This document shows positions 7,871-17,730 of a stretch of DNA of 64,000 bases, piece by piece (positions within the stretch are counted from its first letter, which is position 1; every line of letters begins with the position of its first letter). The DNA is from Bacteroidota bacterium (lineage in GTDB: Bacteria > Bacteroidota > Bacteroidia > Cytophagales > Cytophagaceae): positions 1 to 64,000 of the forward strand of contig JAEWYS010000016.1 in the NCBI GenBank assembly GCA_023458555.1, in the 5' to 3' direction. Position numbers and translations under genes: made by a program. The notes under the pieces were generated by a model. It made no database searches and was not told the DNA's origin. It was given only the letters and a program-made list of their open reading frames with translations.

Positions 7871-9022
7871 ATGAAAATCCTTTTTGTTTGCGGATCATTG
7901 GAGCCTGGTAAAGATGGGGTAGGGGATTATGTTCAGGTGTTGGCCAGTCGATTGAGATTATTGGGGCATGAGATTTTTGCATTATCATTGAATGATCGTT
8001 ACATAAAGGAAAATTTCTATAAGACAGATGGTATTTACAGAATATCCTATGAACTTTCTTGGAATTCAAAAAAGACAATTGCCAGAAACTTAATAAACGA
8101 TTTCGGACCTGATTTAATCAGTTTTCATTTTGTTCCTTTTTCATTTAATAATAAAGGGTTGTTGGGCAAAGAAAAGAGTTTCCTGGCGGATATCTTGTAT
8201 GGGTATCCCTTACATCTCATGTTACATGAGTTATGGGTAGAAGGCCATACCTTAAAATTGAAACTTTGGTCTTTACTGCAAAGAAGAGCTATCATTTCAT
8301 TAATTAACTTGCTTAAGCCGCTTTATCTTCATACCAGCAATGAGTATTACATACATCGATTGATGAAATATGGCTTTCGAAGCAATTTGTATCCGGTATT
8401 TAGTAATATATCGTTCTCTAGCAAATCTTATATTTTGTATGATAAGTTAAAAACATTAGATAGTGGAATAGAGGATTGGTATAATAGTGAAGTGCCTGTT
8501 TTTATGAGTTTTGGTTCTATTCATCCTCAAGCAAAATGGGACGAGCTTATTGATTTGATAATTAAAGAATATGGTATGGCTATATTTGTTTCCATAGGTA
8601 GAATGGGACCTGGGGAAAAGGTATGGAGCGATCTGAAAAAGAAGTATAAATCTTTGCTGAAATTTATAGAGATAGGAAACCTAGACTCGGAAGAATTGTC
8701 CTGTATTATTCGCCAGGCAGATTTTGGAATCACTACTAATCCGGAAGCATTGTTAAAAAAAAGTGGTTCCGTAGCTGCTTTTTTAGAACACGGGGTCCCT
8801 GTATTATATATGAGACGAGAGTATTCTGATCAGACTTTCATTTTCAGAGAAGAGTATATACCATCCGGTTGTTTTCATGTTTCTTTAGCCAGAAAGATTG
8901 GTTTAAAGCAAATTATTCGTGATCGATGTGCTGGTAATCAGTTGGGAGTGTTTCCGGAAGATCGATTTGTTAGCGATGTAATAATGAATTTGCTAAATGA
9001 ACCTGATGTGAAGTGTAAATAG
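7871..9022 (+). CDS. Glycosyltransferase (GT-B fold, GT4-like, divergent)
   Basis: A 383-residue cytoplasmic protein. The N-terminus 'MKILFVCGSLEPGKDGVGDYV' is the donor-independent half of a GT-B enzyme with the usual glycine-rich first loop. The C-terminal half has the Rossmann-like pattern 'VPVFMSFGSIHPQAKW' and 'IIRQADFGITTNPEAL'. The usual E-x7-E donor-site motif is replaced by 'KKSGSVAAFLEHGVPVLY', so it is a divergent member and the sugar specificity is unknown. It probably adds one sugar to the undecaprenyl-linked repeat unit. The next gene starts 7 bases downstream. Confidence 0.75.
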   Translation: MKILFVCGSLEPGKDGVGDYVQVLASRLRLLGHEIFALSLNDRYIKENFYKTDGIYRISYELSWNSKKTIARNLINDFGPDLISFHFVPFSFNNKGLLGKEKSFLADILYGYPLHLMLHELWVEGHTLKLKLWSLLQRRAIISLINLLKPLYLHTSNEYYIHRLMKYGFRSNLYPVFSNISFSSKSYILYDKLKTLDSGIEDWYNSEVPVFMSFGSIHPQAKWDELIDLIIKEYGMAIFVSIGRMGPGEKVWSDLKKKYKSLLKFIEIGNLDSEELSCIIRQADFGITTNPEALLKKSGSVAAFLEHGVPVLYMRREYSDQTFIFREEYIPSGCFHVSLARKIGLKQIIRDRCAGNQLGVFPEDRFVSDVIMNLLNEPDVKCK

Positions 9023-9029
9023 TTTTATT

Positions 9030-10040
9030 GTGAGGATTTTAATTTTAAGTCATAGGTTTTCACCTTTTGTTGGTGGAATAGAAGTAAATTCTGAATTGCT
9101 GGCGGATGAATTTAATAAGTTGGGGCATGAAGTAAGAGTAATGACTTGGACAGCTACTGGAAAAGACATTGTTTTTCCCTATGTTGTTATACGAAAACCA
9201 GGTTTGTTTCAAATGTTTAAACAAATGCTATGGGCAGATTTGGTATTGGAGAATAATCCATGCATTCGTTTGGCATGGCCAGTATTGTTGATGACTAAGA
9301 AAATTCATGGAATTGTACTTTGCACTTGGGTTCGTCGTTCAGATGGCAGTTTGTCTTGGTTGGATCGATTTAAGATATGGTGGATAGCGAAAGCGGATAG
9401 AGTAATCGCTGTAAGTGAGTCGGTCCGTAAGCAAGCTTGTTTACACGCGACTGTGATTGGCAATCCTTATCGGGACAAGTTGTTCCGGAATATGTTGATT
9501 CAACGGGACAAAGATTTCGTTTTCGTTGGTAGATTAGTTTCTGATAAGGGAGTCGATATGGCTGTTCGTATGCTCAAAGAGTTACTCAATATAAACAGTG
9601 GACGGGACCTTAGCTTAACAATTATTGGTGAGGGACCTGAAAAAGAAAAATTAATTAATTTGGTTACTGAATTGGGCTTGAACCGGCATGTGTATTTTGC
9701 AGGGACTCTTCGTGGGGATGAGTTGGTCAAGTGTATCAACAGACACAAATATTTTGTCGTGCCATCCCGGTGGGAAGAGCCATTTGGAAATGTGGCCTTG
9801 GAAGGAATGGCTTGTGGCTGTATACCCATTGTTTCAGATGGGGGCGGTCTACCCGATGCTGTGGGGGCAGCTGGCTTGATCTTTGAACGGAATAATTTGG
9901 ATGATTTGGTCCTTAAAGCAGGATCTTTGCTACAAGATTCTGCTTTATATGAGCGTTTGCATAGAGAAGTATTGGAACATTTGAATAAATATAAGGCTGA
10001 CGTGGTGGCGAAGCGTTATTTGGAATTCTTGAACAATTAA
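9030..10040 (+). CDS. Glycosyltransferase family 4
   Basis: A 336-residue GT-B glycosyltransferase with a GTG start. The first residues, MRILILSHRFSPFVGGIEV, are a textbook GT4 N-terminus. The C-terminal donor-binding half shows 'FVGRLVSDKGVDMAV', 'IIGEGPEKEKL' and the E-x7-E motif in 'EEPFGNVALEGMACG'. It transfers a sugar from a nucleotide-activated donor, retaining the anomeric configuration, onto the growing EPS repeat unit. Donor and linkage cannot be read from the sequence. Tightly packed between two other glycosyltransferase genes. Confidence 0.88.
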   Translation: MRILILSHRFSPFVGGIEVNSELLADEFNKLGHEVRVMTWTATGKDIVFPYVVIRKPGLFQMFKQMLWADLVLENNPCIRLAWPVLLMTKKIHGIVLCTWVRRSDGSLSWLDRFKIWWIAKADRVIAVSESVRKQACLHATVIGNPYRDKLFRNMLIQRDKDFVFVGRLVSDKGVDMAVRMLKELLNINSGRDLSLTIIGEGPEKEKLINLVTELGLNRHVYFAGTLRGDELVKCINRHKYFVVPSRWEEPFGNVALEGMACGCIPIVSDGGGLPDAVGAAGLIFERNNLDDLVLKAGSLLQDSALYERLHREVLEHLNKYKADVVAKRYLEFLNN

Positions 10041-10070
10041 GATACTTTCTGCGATAGAAATCTCAGGCAT

Positions 10071-11288
10071 ATGAAGATTGTAGTAAGTAATCCTGGTAAG
10101 CAACATGTACATCAGCTGTTGGAAGGCTTAAATGTGTTTGCAAATCCGGTATTTGTCACTTCTTATTGGTGGCAAGCACGTAAATGGCGCTACCGTATAA
10201 TAAGTCTGATGCCTAGAAGGTTACGAGAACGTCTGATGTTGCAACTGCGGAAACGTTATCATCCTCCGATAGAAGGGATACTGATATTTGAGTTCCCGGG
10301 ACCGGAATTAAGGCGCTTATTCCGACTGGCAATCCTCAAAAATAATGATATGGAGGCAATCACCTTCGAGCGAGAAAGAGCTTTTGACAAAAAGGTGGCA
10401 GCAAAGTTATCTGCTTGGCATCCGGAAATAGTAATAGGCTATGAAATGGCTTGTCTTGAAACTTTCAAAAAAGCCAAACGATTGGGAGCGACGACAGTAT
10501 TGGATTTGGCGCAAATACACTATAAGGAAATAGACGTCTTAGGAAAGCGTTTTCCCGTATTGGGTACTTTATTCGAAAATCGGAGATTGCGTGATAAGAT
10601 TAATCGAGTGAAGGAAGAAGAGTTGCAGCTTGCAGATTGTATTTTATGTTTGTCCGATTTCGCTATGGAGTCTTTACATAGACATGGAGTACCCGAGCAT
10701 AAAATAGTTAAGGTAAATTTGGGTTTTGCCCCGCAAGTGTTTCTGGCAAAAAGTGAGTACAGGAAAAGTGGTCTTTTTCGTTTTGTTTTTGTTGGGACTA
10801 TAACAAGACGAAAGGGTATTGATTTGTTGACCCGCGCTTTTCAGGAACTGGATTTGCCTGACTCGGAGTTGATGCTAATTGGCCCTTTGACTGACGCAGA
10901 GGAAATGTTGCCTCAGGATGATCCAAGAATACGACATATTGCTCATGTACCGCAGGAACGACTTAATGATTTGCTAAATGCCTCTGACCTGTTTGTTTTT
11001 CCATCTTACCTGGACAGTTGGGCCATGGTTGTAGTAGAAGCGATGGCTTGTGGATTGCCAGTAATTGTGTCGACGTATACAGGAGCCTCAGATGTAGTAA
11101 GGAAAGGCGGTGGGGATGTTATTGAGCCGGCGTTGGAGCTTTTGAAAGAACGAATGAGGGCCCGGTATGAGAATAGAGAGGAGACGGAACGTTTGGGGCG
11201 AGAAGCACGAGCAATAGCAGAAAGTTATACGTGGGAAACCTATCATCGAGAAGTTAAGAAGGTTTTATCCAGATTAAAAGTTAAATAA
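10071..11288 (+). CDS. Glycosyltransferase family 4
   Basis: A 405-residue GT-B enzyme. The N-terminal acceptor half is unusually basic (many Arg around residues 30-70, e.g. 'PRRLRERLMLQLRKR'), which may help peripheral membrane binding. The donor half has 'FRFVFVGTITRRKGIDLL', 'LMLIGPLTDAEE' and the E-x7-E pattern in 'DSWAMVVVEAMACGLPV', preceded by 'ASDLFVFPSY'. It resembles GT4 enzymes of EPS clusters. The substrate is unknown. Confidence 0.86.
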   Translation: MKIVVSNPGKQHVHQLLEGLNVFANPVFVTSYWWQARKWRYRIISLMPRRLRERLMLQLRKRYHPPIEGILIFEFPGPELRRLFRLAILKNNDMEAITFERERAFDKKVAAKLSAWHPEIVIGYEMACLETFKKAKRLGATTVLDLAQIHYKEIDVLGKRFPVLGTLFENRRLRDKINRVKEEELQLADCILCLSDFAMESLHRHGVPEHKIVKVNLGFAPQVFLAKSEYRKSGLFRFVFVGTITRRKGIDLLTRAFQELDLPDSELMLIGPLTDAEEMLPQDDPRIRHIAHVPQERLNDLLNASDLFVFPSYLDSWAMVVVEAMACGLPVIVSTYTGASDVVRKGGGDVIEPALELLKERMRARYENREETERLGREARAIAESYTWETYHREVKKVLSRLKVK

Positions 11289-11316
11289 GAATTAGAGGAT
11301 TTGTTGATAAGGTATT

Positions 11317-12720
11317 TTGGATTCGAAATTACATAGCTGGACGGAGAGACAGATCCGTGTACTGACTCGCGTAAAGAACTTGATCATGCTGATTTTCCTG
11401 CTGATCATTTTTGAGGGAGCAATACGCAAGTGGATCTTACCCTCACTGAGTGGACCTCTTTTCTTCGTTAAAGATCCCATTGTCTTGCTTGTTTATTTGC
11501 TTGTGTTCAAGTATCGCCTTAACCCACGATCAAGATTATATAAGATTAGTTTGCTCATGTTAGGGCTCTTCTTTTTCGGGGGATTCTTGCAGATTGTACT
11601 CAATGCTTTCAGTCCACTGGTGCTCCTGATTGGTTTCCGAAATTATTTTTTGCTTTTGCCGCTAACTTTTATTATTGCTGAACATTTTACTAAGGAAGAC
11701 TTGGTGCGTTTTGCCCGGATAACCTGCTGGATTGCACTGCCAACCGTGATTTTAGTTTTTTTACAGTATCATTCTCCACCAGAGGCCTTTATCAATAAAA
11801 ATGTAGGTGAAGGAGAATCGACTAGAGTATTTACGGTTGCTCGAGGCATTGTACGAGTAAGTGGTTTTTTCTCTTTTACAAGTGGGCATTCGCTGTATGT
11901 TCTGATCTTCATAGGCTTTCTTTTTTTTAATTATTTCTTACCAAAGAAGGAACGTTTTTTACCATCTATTGTATATGTGACTCTTCTTTTGATTGCTCCC
12001 GTTTTGGTGATTTATGCGGGGTCCCGCGGTTTAGTCGCCAATGTACTTATCTTATGTTTTTTTGTTATGCTTGCAGCTTTATTATCTCTCAATAGACGCA
12101 GTAGTTTTCGGGTTTGGGGATTGTTTATTGTGGGGGGGGCGTTGATGTATTTTCTGACAACTACTTTTTTGGCGGAGAATGTTGCGGTTTTAGCGGGACG
12201 ATTTGAGGCTGCTTCTCGAAGCGAAGATACCATTTATCGTTTTTTTAGTTCTTATATAGAAGTGTTTAAATCTTTCGGCTTAGATGTACCCCTTTGGGGC
12301 TTGGGTTTGGGTATAGGGTCTAACGCTGGTGCTTTTTTAATGAGTGGTACCCGTGGTTTTGTGACAGCGGAGTCAGAATGGCAGAGTGTTATGGCAGAAG
12401 CAGGACCGTTATTGGGTAGTGTGTTTATTGTATATCGTATTTTTTTGAGTGTTAGTTCTTTGTATGCTTCTTTTATGGTTTTTAGAAAGAAGGGGATAAT
12501 TGTTCCTGTCATTTTTTCAGCAATGGTTTTTATGTTGTTTCTTAGTGGGCAGATTACCAAACAAGGCACTTCCATGTATTTTGCGTGGCTTTTTATTGGC
12601 TTGGCCATGGCTGCAAATAGGATTTATTCACTTGAAAGAACACCGGTTCAGGTAGATAAAGTTAAAACTTCCGAAGCACTTAATGTAATTCATGAAAATC
12701 GTCATTTTTTCTCATCCTGA
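11317..12720 (+). CDS. Wzy-like O-antigen/EPS polymerase (O-antigen ligase family membrane protein)
   Basis: A 467-residue integral membrane protein with ten or more hydrophobic segments. The late region 'LWGLGLGIGSNAG ... TAESEWQSVMAEAGPLLG' is the glycine-rich periplasmic-loop pattern of the O-antigen ligase/Wzy superfamily. In a Wzx/Wzy pathway it would polymerise repeat units on the periplasmic face. It is the only polymerase candidate in the cluster. It starts at a TTG (11317), with no nearby ATG before the first conserved part. Its 3' end overlaps the next glycosyltransferase by 29 bases, suggesting translational coupling. Confidence 0.8.
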   Translation: MDSKLHSWTERQIRVLTRVKNLIMLIFLLIIFEGAIRKWILPSLSGPLFFVKDPIVLLVYLLVFKYRLNPRSRLYKISLLMLGLFFFGGFLQIVLNAFSPLVLLIGFRNYFLLLPLTFIIAEHFTKEDLVRFARITCWIALPTVILVFLQYHSPPEAFINKNVGEGESTRVFTVARGIVRVSGFFSFTSGHSLYVLIFIGFLFFNYFLPKKERFLPSIVYVTLLLIAPVLVIYAGSRGLVANVLILCFFVMLAALLSLNRRSSFRVWGLFIVGGALMYFLTTTFLAENVAVLAGRFEAASRSEDTIYRFFSSYIEVFKSFGLDVPLWGLGLGIGSNAGAFLMSGTRGFVTAESEWQSVMAEAGPLLGSVFIVYRIFLSVSSLYASFMVFRKKGIIVPVIFSAMVFMLFLSGQITKQGTSMYFAWLFIGLAMAANRIYSLERTPVQVDKVKTSEALNVIHENRHFFSS

Positions 12721-13858
12721 TTTTATCGGTTCTCAAAGTATGCCCCGTTATACCTATTGGTTAGCAGAAGGAATGCGTAATCGAGGACATGAGGTAGAAG
12801 TTTGGAAGCCCGAAGCCTTTTTTTGCCGATTGCCATGTCCTGCTTTTTGCTTCAAGTGGTTAGGGTATTTGGATCAATACGTAGTTTTTCCTTTGCTTGT
12901 ATGGTTCCGCTTGAGAAACAAGGCGAAAGATATCTTGTATGTATTTTCAGATCATGCATTAGGGCCATGGATTCCTTTGGTAGCAGGGCATCTTCACGTA
13001 GTACATTGCCACGACTTCTTGGCACAACGAAGTGCATTGGGGGAAATACCTGAAAATCTAACAGGACTAAGCGGTCGTATATATCAGAGATTTATTCGTA
13101 GAGGTTATCGGAAAGCGAAGCGTTTTATATCTATTTCTAAAAAGACCCAAGAGGATTTACACCGTTTTGTAGGATTTGAGCCCTTGCTCTCAAAGGTAGT
13201 ATATAATGGATTAACGAGAACCTATTCAGGAGTGAAGGATGTACAAGTTCTCAGGGATACATTGTCCGGAAAGACTGGTTTGCCCTTGTCTAATGGATTT
13301 ATATTGCATGTAGGCGGTAACCAATGGTATAAAAACAGGCGGGGTGTTGTGATGCTCTACGATGCTTGGCGCCGGCGTTCTGATAGGAGTTTACCATTAA
13401 TATTGGTAGGACAGAAACCAGATGGAATGTTAAATGAAGTAATTGCTCAAGCGAGTTTTAAAGATGATATTTTCGTAGTTCTGAATGGGGATGATGTATT
13501 TGTGGAGCAATTGTATGCTTCTGCAAGCGTATTCTTATTCCCTTCATTGGCGGAAGGATTCGGATGGCCGATTGTGGAATCTATGGCTTATGGGGGAGTG
13601 GTCATTACAACAAACGAGGCACCCATGACCGAAGTAGGAGGAAATGCGGCCTTTTATGTGAGAAGAATGCCTAACTCGGATATTCAGGAATGGTTGTCTG
13701 AATTTGCAGATATGCTGGATAAATTATTGTCAATGTCAGATGACGAGCGGAATATGGTTTCGGAATTGGGATTGGAAAATGCATTAAGATTCAATTCCGA
13801 TTCTGCATTGAATGAAATAGAAAGGATCTATAGTACTATTGTCGAAGAAAAATATTAA
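12692..13858 (+). CDS. Glycosyltransferase family 4
   Basis: A 388-residue GT-B glycosyltransferase. N-terminal half: 'MKIVIFSHPDFIGSQSMPRYTYWLAEGMRNRGHEVEVW'-type start with the SMPRY loop, then 'HCHDFLAQRSAL'. Donor half: 'ILHVGGNQWYKNRRGV', 'LILVGQKPD' and the E-x7-E motif in 'AEGFGWPIVESMAYGG'. The start codon lies inside the 3' end of the wzy-like gene. It probably adds one sugar of the repeat unit; donor unknown. Confidence 0.88.
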   Translation: MKIVIFSHPDFIGSQSMPRYTYWLAEGMRNRGHEVEVWKPEAFFCRLPCPAFCFKWLGYLDQYVVFPLLVWFRLRNKAKDILYVFSDHALGPWIPLVAGHLHVVHCHDFLAQRSALGEIPENLTGLSGRIYQRFIRRGYRKAKRFISISKKTQEDLHRFVGFEPLLSKVVYNGLTRTYSGVKDVQVLRDTLSGKTGLPLSNGFILHVGGNQWYKNRRGVVMLYDAWRRRSDRSLPLILVGQKPDGMLNEVIAQASFKDDIFVVLNGDDVFVEQLYASASVFLFPSLAEGFGWPIVESMAYGGVVITTNEAPMTEVGGNAAFYVRRMPNSDIQEWLSEFADMLDKLLSMSDDERNMVSELGLENALRFNSDSALNEIERIYSTIVEEKY

Positions 13859-13860
13859 TA

Positions 13861-15033
13861 ATGAAGGTATTGCATGTTACTTCGAGAATGGATCCTCAAT
13901 GTGGTGGAGTTGTACAAGCGATTCACACGATTACCTATGCACTAGAAAGTGTGAATATTTCTAGTGAAATTGTATGTCTTGAGGAGCCTGATGCTTCTTA
14001 CATTAAAGACAATAGCAATATTCATGCATTGGGGTTAGGAAAAACTGCCTGGAATTATCATTCTCAGCTCATTGCTTGGTTGAAGGAGAATATGATCAAG
14101 TATGATATTGTTATCGCCCATGGGATGTGGCAATACCATAATTTTGCTCTATATAGAGTGGCAAAATTATTGGATTGGACGAGTAATAGGATCCTGATCA
14201 TGCCGCATGGTATGTTAGATCCCTATTTTCAGAAGGCTCCTGATCGTAGATTAAAAGCTATTCGTAATTGGTTTTTCTGGAAACTAATCGAACGGAATAT
14301 TGTAAATTCATCTGGAGGTTTGTTGTTCACCTGTGAGTTGGAGAAGAAGCTTGCTGCTACGACTTTTAGCCCCTATCATCCTGCTTTAACTTGCGTTGTT
14401 GGTTTGGCTGTAACAGCTCCGCCGCCTTATGAAGAGGGGATGCGTTTAGCTTTTCTGGCTTCGAGCGGGCTTACTCCAGACACCGAATATTTTTTATTCC
14501 TAAGCCGGGTTCATGAGAAAAAAGGGCTAGACCTATTGCTTAAAGCTTATTTGACTTTGCAAAGAAAAGGAATTGAATTGCCGGAGCTAGTTATTGCCGG
14601 GCCGGGCTTGGACACTGAATATGGACAGGCTATGAAGGAGCTTGCGGAAGGTGAAGTCAGTATTCATTTCATTGGTATGCTACAAGGAGATTCCAAGTGG
14701 GGGGCTTTTTATGGAGCTCAGGCTTTTGTTTTGCCAAGTCATCAGGAAAACTTTGGTATAGCGGTAGTAGAAGCCTTGGCTTGTGGCATACCAGTGCTGA
14801 TTAGCGATAAAGTCAATATCTGGAAGGAAATCGTAGAAGGTAACGCGGGATTAGTAGAGAAGGATACGGAAGAAGGAATACTGCAGCTATTGAATAATTG
14901 GTTGGAGGTATCCGAAGAAAGTCGAAGGCATATGGCTGTCAGGGCTATCCAGGTGTATAGGGAATATTTTGCGCTTGGTGGGGTCGCTAGGAATATGAAA
15001 AACGTACTGGAATCAATTGCGGCAGACACCTAA
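13861..15033 (+). CDS. Glycosyltransferase family 4
   Basis: A 390-residue GT-B enzyme starting two bases after the previous stop. N-terminus 'MKVLHVTSRMDPQCGGVVQAI', then 'MPHGMLDPYFQKAPD', a motif often seen in colanic/EPS GT4 enzymes. Donor half: 'FLFLSRVHEKKGLDLL', 'VIAGPGLDTEYG' and 'ENFGIAVVEALACGIPVL' with the E-x7-E pair. It acts on the lipid-linked repeat unit at the cytoplasmic face. Donor unknown. Last gene of the first tightly packed block. Confidence 0.88.
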   Translation: MKVLHVTSRMDPQCGGVVQAIHTITYALESVNISSEIVCLEEPDASYIKDNSNIHALGLGKTAWNYHSQLIAWLKENMIKYDIVIAHGMWQYHNFALYRVAKLLDWTSNRILIMPHGMLDPYFQKAPDRRLKAIRNWFFWKLIERNIVNSSGGLLFTCELEKKLAATTFSPYHPALTCVVGLAVTAPPPYEEGMRLAFLASSGLTPDTEYFLFLSRVHEKKGLDLLLKAYLTLQRKGIELPELVIAGPGLDTEYGQAMKELAEGEVSIHFIGMLQGDSKWGAFYGAQAFVLPSHQENFGIAVVEALACGIPVLISDKVNIWKEIVEGNAGLVEKDTEEGILQLLNNWLEVSEESRRHMAVRAIQVYREYFALGGVARNMKNVLESIAADT

Positions 15034-15183
15034 ATTCTTTATTTGTGCTGCCACTGATGAATATGATGGTTCTTATCTATTGTTGTACCCTTGATATATA
15101 TTGTTAGCGGTATTTTATTGAAAAGGCTTGTTGGTTGTAAGGTTAATGGAAGAGAAAAATTTTATTGTACAAATTGCTAAGAA

Positions 15184-16512
15184 ATGAAAAATAGGGTAGC
15201 GGACAATGAATATGTAGATTCACAGATAAAGTCCTCAAGATCTGAAAATAATCTGGGTAAGAGCAAAATATTCAATTTTTCCAAGCTTATAGGAAGTACT
15301 TTTCTTGTGCAGTCCTTAATTCAATTTATGGGAATGTTAATTGGCTTTTACATTGTCAGAAAACTGACTGTACAGGAATATGCTTTATATACGGTGGCCA
15401 ATAATATGCTTGCGATGCTAAACGTGTTATCTGACAGCGGAATTTCGACAAGTACTTATGCTTTAGGCGGAAAAGTCTGGGCTGACAAAAATAAACTGGG
15501 CAAGGTCATGTCCACTGCTATAAGATTTCGTAATAAGTTTGCATTACTGGCTCTCCTTATCGGTATACCCATTACTGCTCACATGTTGCTTGAGCAGCAA
15601 GCTTCATGGGGAACAATAATTTTGATTGCAATAACTTTTATTCCGGCTTTCAAGGCTCAGTTGACAGACAACTTATATGTAGTTGTACCTAAGTTACATC
15701 AGGATATTAGATTACTTCAGGGTAATCAATTATTTGTAGCTATACTACGATTGCTTTTAAATGGGTTATCCCTCTTTTTCTTCCCATTTGCCTGGATGGC
15801 ACTTCTTGCAAATGGCATACCCCGAATAGCCGGTAATATAAGATTACGTAAAATTGTGGACCGTCGTGCTGTTATTACTAATGAAGAGGATGCAGAAGTT
15901 AAAAAAGAAATCACGCGTATTGTTAAACGTACATTTCCGGGAAGCCTGTATTTCGCATTTTCAGGGCAAATATCTCTGTTTATTTTGGCATATATGGGTA
16001 AGTCTAGTAATGTCGCGGAATGGGGTGCATTAGGAAGGTTTTCTGTGATCTTTACATTGATTTCGTCAGTGTTTGCGATGGTAATTATTCCCCGATACAC
16101 ACGTTTGGAAAACAATCGAAAGAGATTGTTCGCGACAGCCCACAAAATCTTAGGTGTACAGTTTGTGCTCTGTTTTTTTGTCCTGGTTGGCGGATACTTG
16201 CTTTCAGATTTCTTACTGGATATATTAGGAAAGGAATATCAGAACCTAAAAAAAGAGTTACTTGTGAGTTTATTTAATGGTGTTTTGGGAGTAGTTATAG
16301 GTACAATGTTAGCATTTTCTATTCGCAGAGGGTGGATTGTTCACCCGGTGACAGACATTTTTTTGAATATATTTCCAGTAGTTTTGTTTGCTTATGTGTT
16401 CACATTTGACTCTTTGTTAAATGTATTACTGTATAGCTTATGTGTACACCTGTTTACTGTCCTGTCTCGTTATCTTGTGTTTCTATTTCAATTAAACAGG
16501 TATGCTGATTAA
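15184..16512 (+). CDS. Wzx-like oligosaccharide flippase
   Basis: A 442-residue membrane protein of the polysaccharide-biosynthesis/MOP superfamily. After a charged N-terminal tail of about 30 residues come roughly a dozen hydrophobic segments. The first segment pair 'STFLVQSLIQFMGMLIGFYIVRKLTVQEYALYTVANNML' has the typical Wzx layout, with the conserved 'YALY' after the first loop. Wzx proteins flip undecaprenyl-linked repeat units to the periplasm, where Wzy polymerises them. It is the only flippase candidate in the cluster. A 150-base gap before it may hold a promoter, but none is convincing. Confidence 0.85.
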   Translation: MKNRVADNEYVDSQIKSSRSENNLGKSKIFNFSKLIGSTFLVQSLIQFMGMLIGFYIVRKLTVQEYALYTVANNMLAMLNVLSDSGISTSTYALGGKVWADKNKLGKVMSTAIRFRNKFALLALLIGIPITAHMLLEQQASWGTIILIAITFIPAFKAQLTDNLYVVVPKLHQDIRLLQGNQLFVAILRLLLNGLSLFFFPFAWMALLANGIPRIAGNIRLRKIVDRRAVITNEEDAEVKKEITRIVKRTFPGSLYFAFSGQISLFILAYMGKSSNVAEWGALGRFSVIFTLISSVFAMVIIPRYTRLENNRKRLFATAHKILGVQFVLCFFVLVGGYLLSDFLLDILGKEYQNLKKELLVSLFNGVLGVVIGTMLAFSIRRGWIVHPVTDIFLNIFPVVLFAYVFTFDSLLNVLLYSLCVHLFTVLSRYLVFLFQLNRYAD

Positions 16513-16542
16513 CTATCGCACGGTTTAAAATAAAAGAGTTAA

Positions 16543-17700
16543 ATGTACGAAAAACTTAAAATACTACTAGTCCTTCAGACTCCTTGGGGTACATCTTTAG
16601 GCATGTCAAAAGTTCATTATGAATTAAAAAAGGCTTATGAAAATATGGGGCATGAAGTAGATTATCTGGATGCAATGAAAATTTATCCTAGAGGAAAAAA
16701 AGTAATAAATTATATAGTAGGAACTAAAAATATCCAGGAACGAATATTTGATTTTCTTAAAGATAATGCATGTAAGTATGACGTTATTGATGCTAATCAG
16801 CGCTGCGTTCCTTATCCAAAGGAAAAGTTTGGTTTTAAAGGAAAGCTGATTTACCGCTCACATGGTTTGCCCCCTGTTTATCGTATTGCGGAACAGCATC
16901 CATTATATAAGAAGATGGAAAATAGATTCAAGGTTAATCATAAAGCTTCTTTGAGATCTCATATCGGAAACTTGAAGAAATATTTAATGCAAGGAGCAGG
17001 AGAGTGGGCATTTTGGGATTCTATTAAATATGCGGATATTGTTCACGTGCTTAATCGGATTGAGTATGATTATTTGAAGGCATATGGAGTTCCAGAGGAA
17101 AAGCTTAGACTTGTGCCTAATGGTTTGGACGATGAATATATTGAGAAGGGTAGAGAATGTATAAATACAATTTCTGGCAGAACAGAAGTCTCTTTTGTAG
17201 GCTCATGGACTGTGAGAAAAGGGGTCGATTTTTTACCTGAAATTGCTGATAAACTCATTGATTCTGTCAATGCTTTTAATATAATAGGTACAGGTGGCAC
17301 AAAAGAAGCTATTCTTACAAATTTTAAAAGATCAGATATCAGAATTAATGTTTATCCTTATTTCCACATAAAGGAGTTGCCTTCCATTTTAATCAATACT
17401 AAAGTTGGAATATTTCCAAGTTTTGTAGAAGGTTTTGGTTTGGCAATTATTGAACAATTGGCCTTAGGTATTCCTGTAATAGCCTTTGATATTCCTGGAC
17501 CGGCTGAAATTTTGAAGCCTATAGACGATACTTTAATTGTACCACTAGGCGATGTAAATGGTCTGATTGAAAGGATAAATATGCTGTTGTCTATCTCAGA
17601 CGATAGTTATCGAAAAATAGCAGAAAAATGCATAGCGCGTGCTCAGGATTTTAAAAATGTAAAAATCGCAGAACGTTTTATTGAAATCTATAAATCCTGA
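16543..17700 (+). CDS. Glycosyltransferase family 4
   Basis: A 385-residue GT-B enzyme. N-terminal half with 'LLVLQTPWGTSLGMSKVHYEL' and 'RSHGLPPVYRIAEQHP'. Donor half with 'SFVGSWTVRKGVDFLPEIA', 'IIGTGGTKEAI' and the E-x7-E motif in 'VEGFGLAIIEQLALGIPVI'. By eye its codon use is more AT-rich than the block 4.4-15.0 kb, like the genes after it. It probably adds one sugar of the repeat unit. Confidence 0.88.
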   Translation: MYEKLKILLVLQTPWGTSLGMSKVHYELKKAYENMGHEVDYLDAMKIYPRGKKVINYIVGTKNIQERIFDFLKDNACKYDVIDANQRCVPYPKEKFGFKGKLIYRSHGLPPVYRIAEQHPLYKKMENRFKVNHKASLRSHIGNLKKYLMQGAGEWAFWDSIKYADIVHVLNRIEYDYLKAYGVPEEKLRLVPNGLDDEYIEKGRECINTISGRTEVSFVGSWTVRKGVDFLPEIADKLIDSVNAFNIIGTGGTKEAILTNFKRSDIRINVYPYFHIKELPSILINTKVGIFPSFVEGFGLAIIEQLALGIPVIAFDIPGPAEILKPIDDTLIVPLGDVNGLIERINMLLSISDDSYRKIAEKCIARAQDFKNVKIAERFIEIYKS

Positions 17701-17730
17701 TAGTATTCAATATGAATATAATACACAGAA

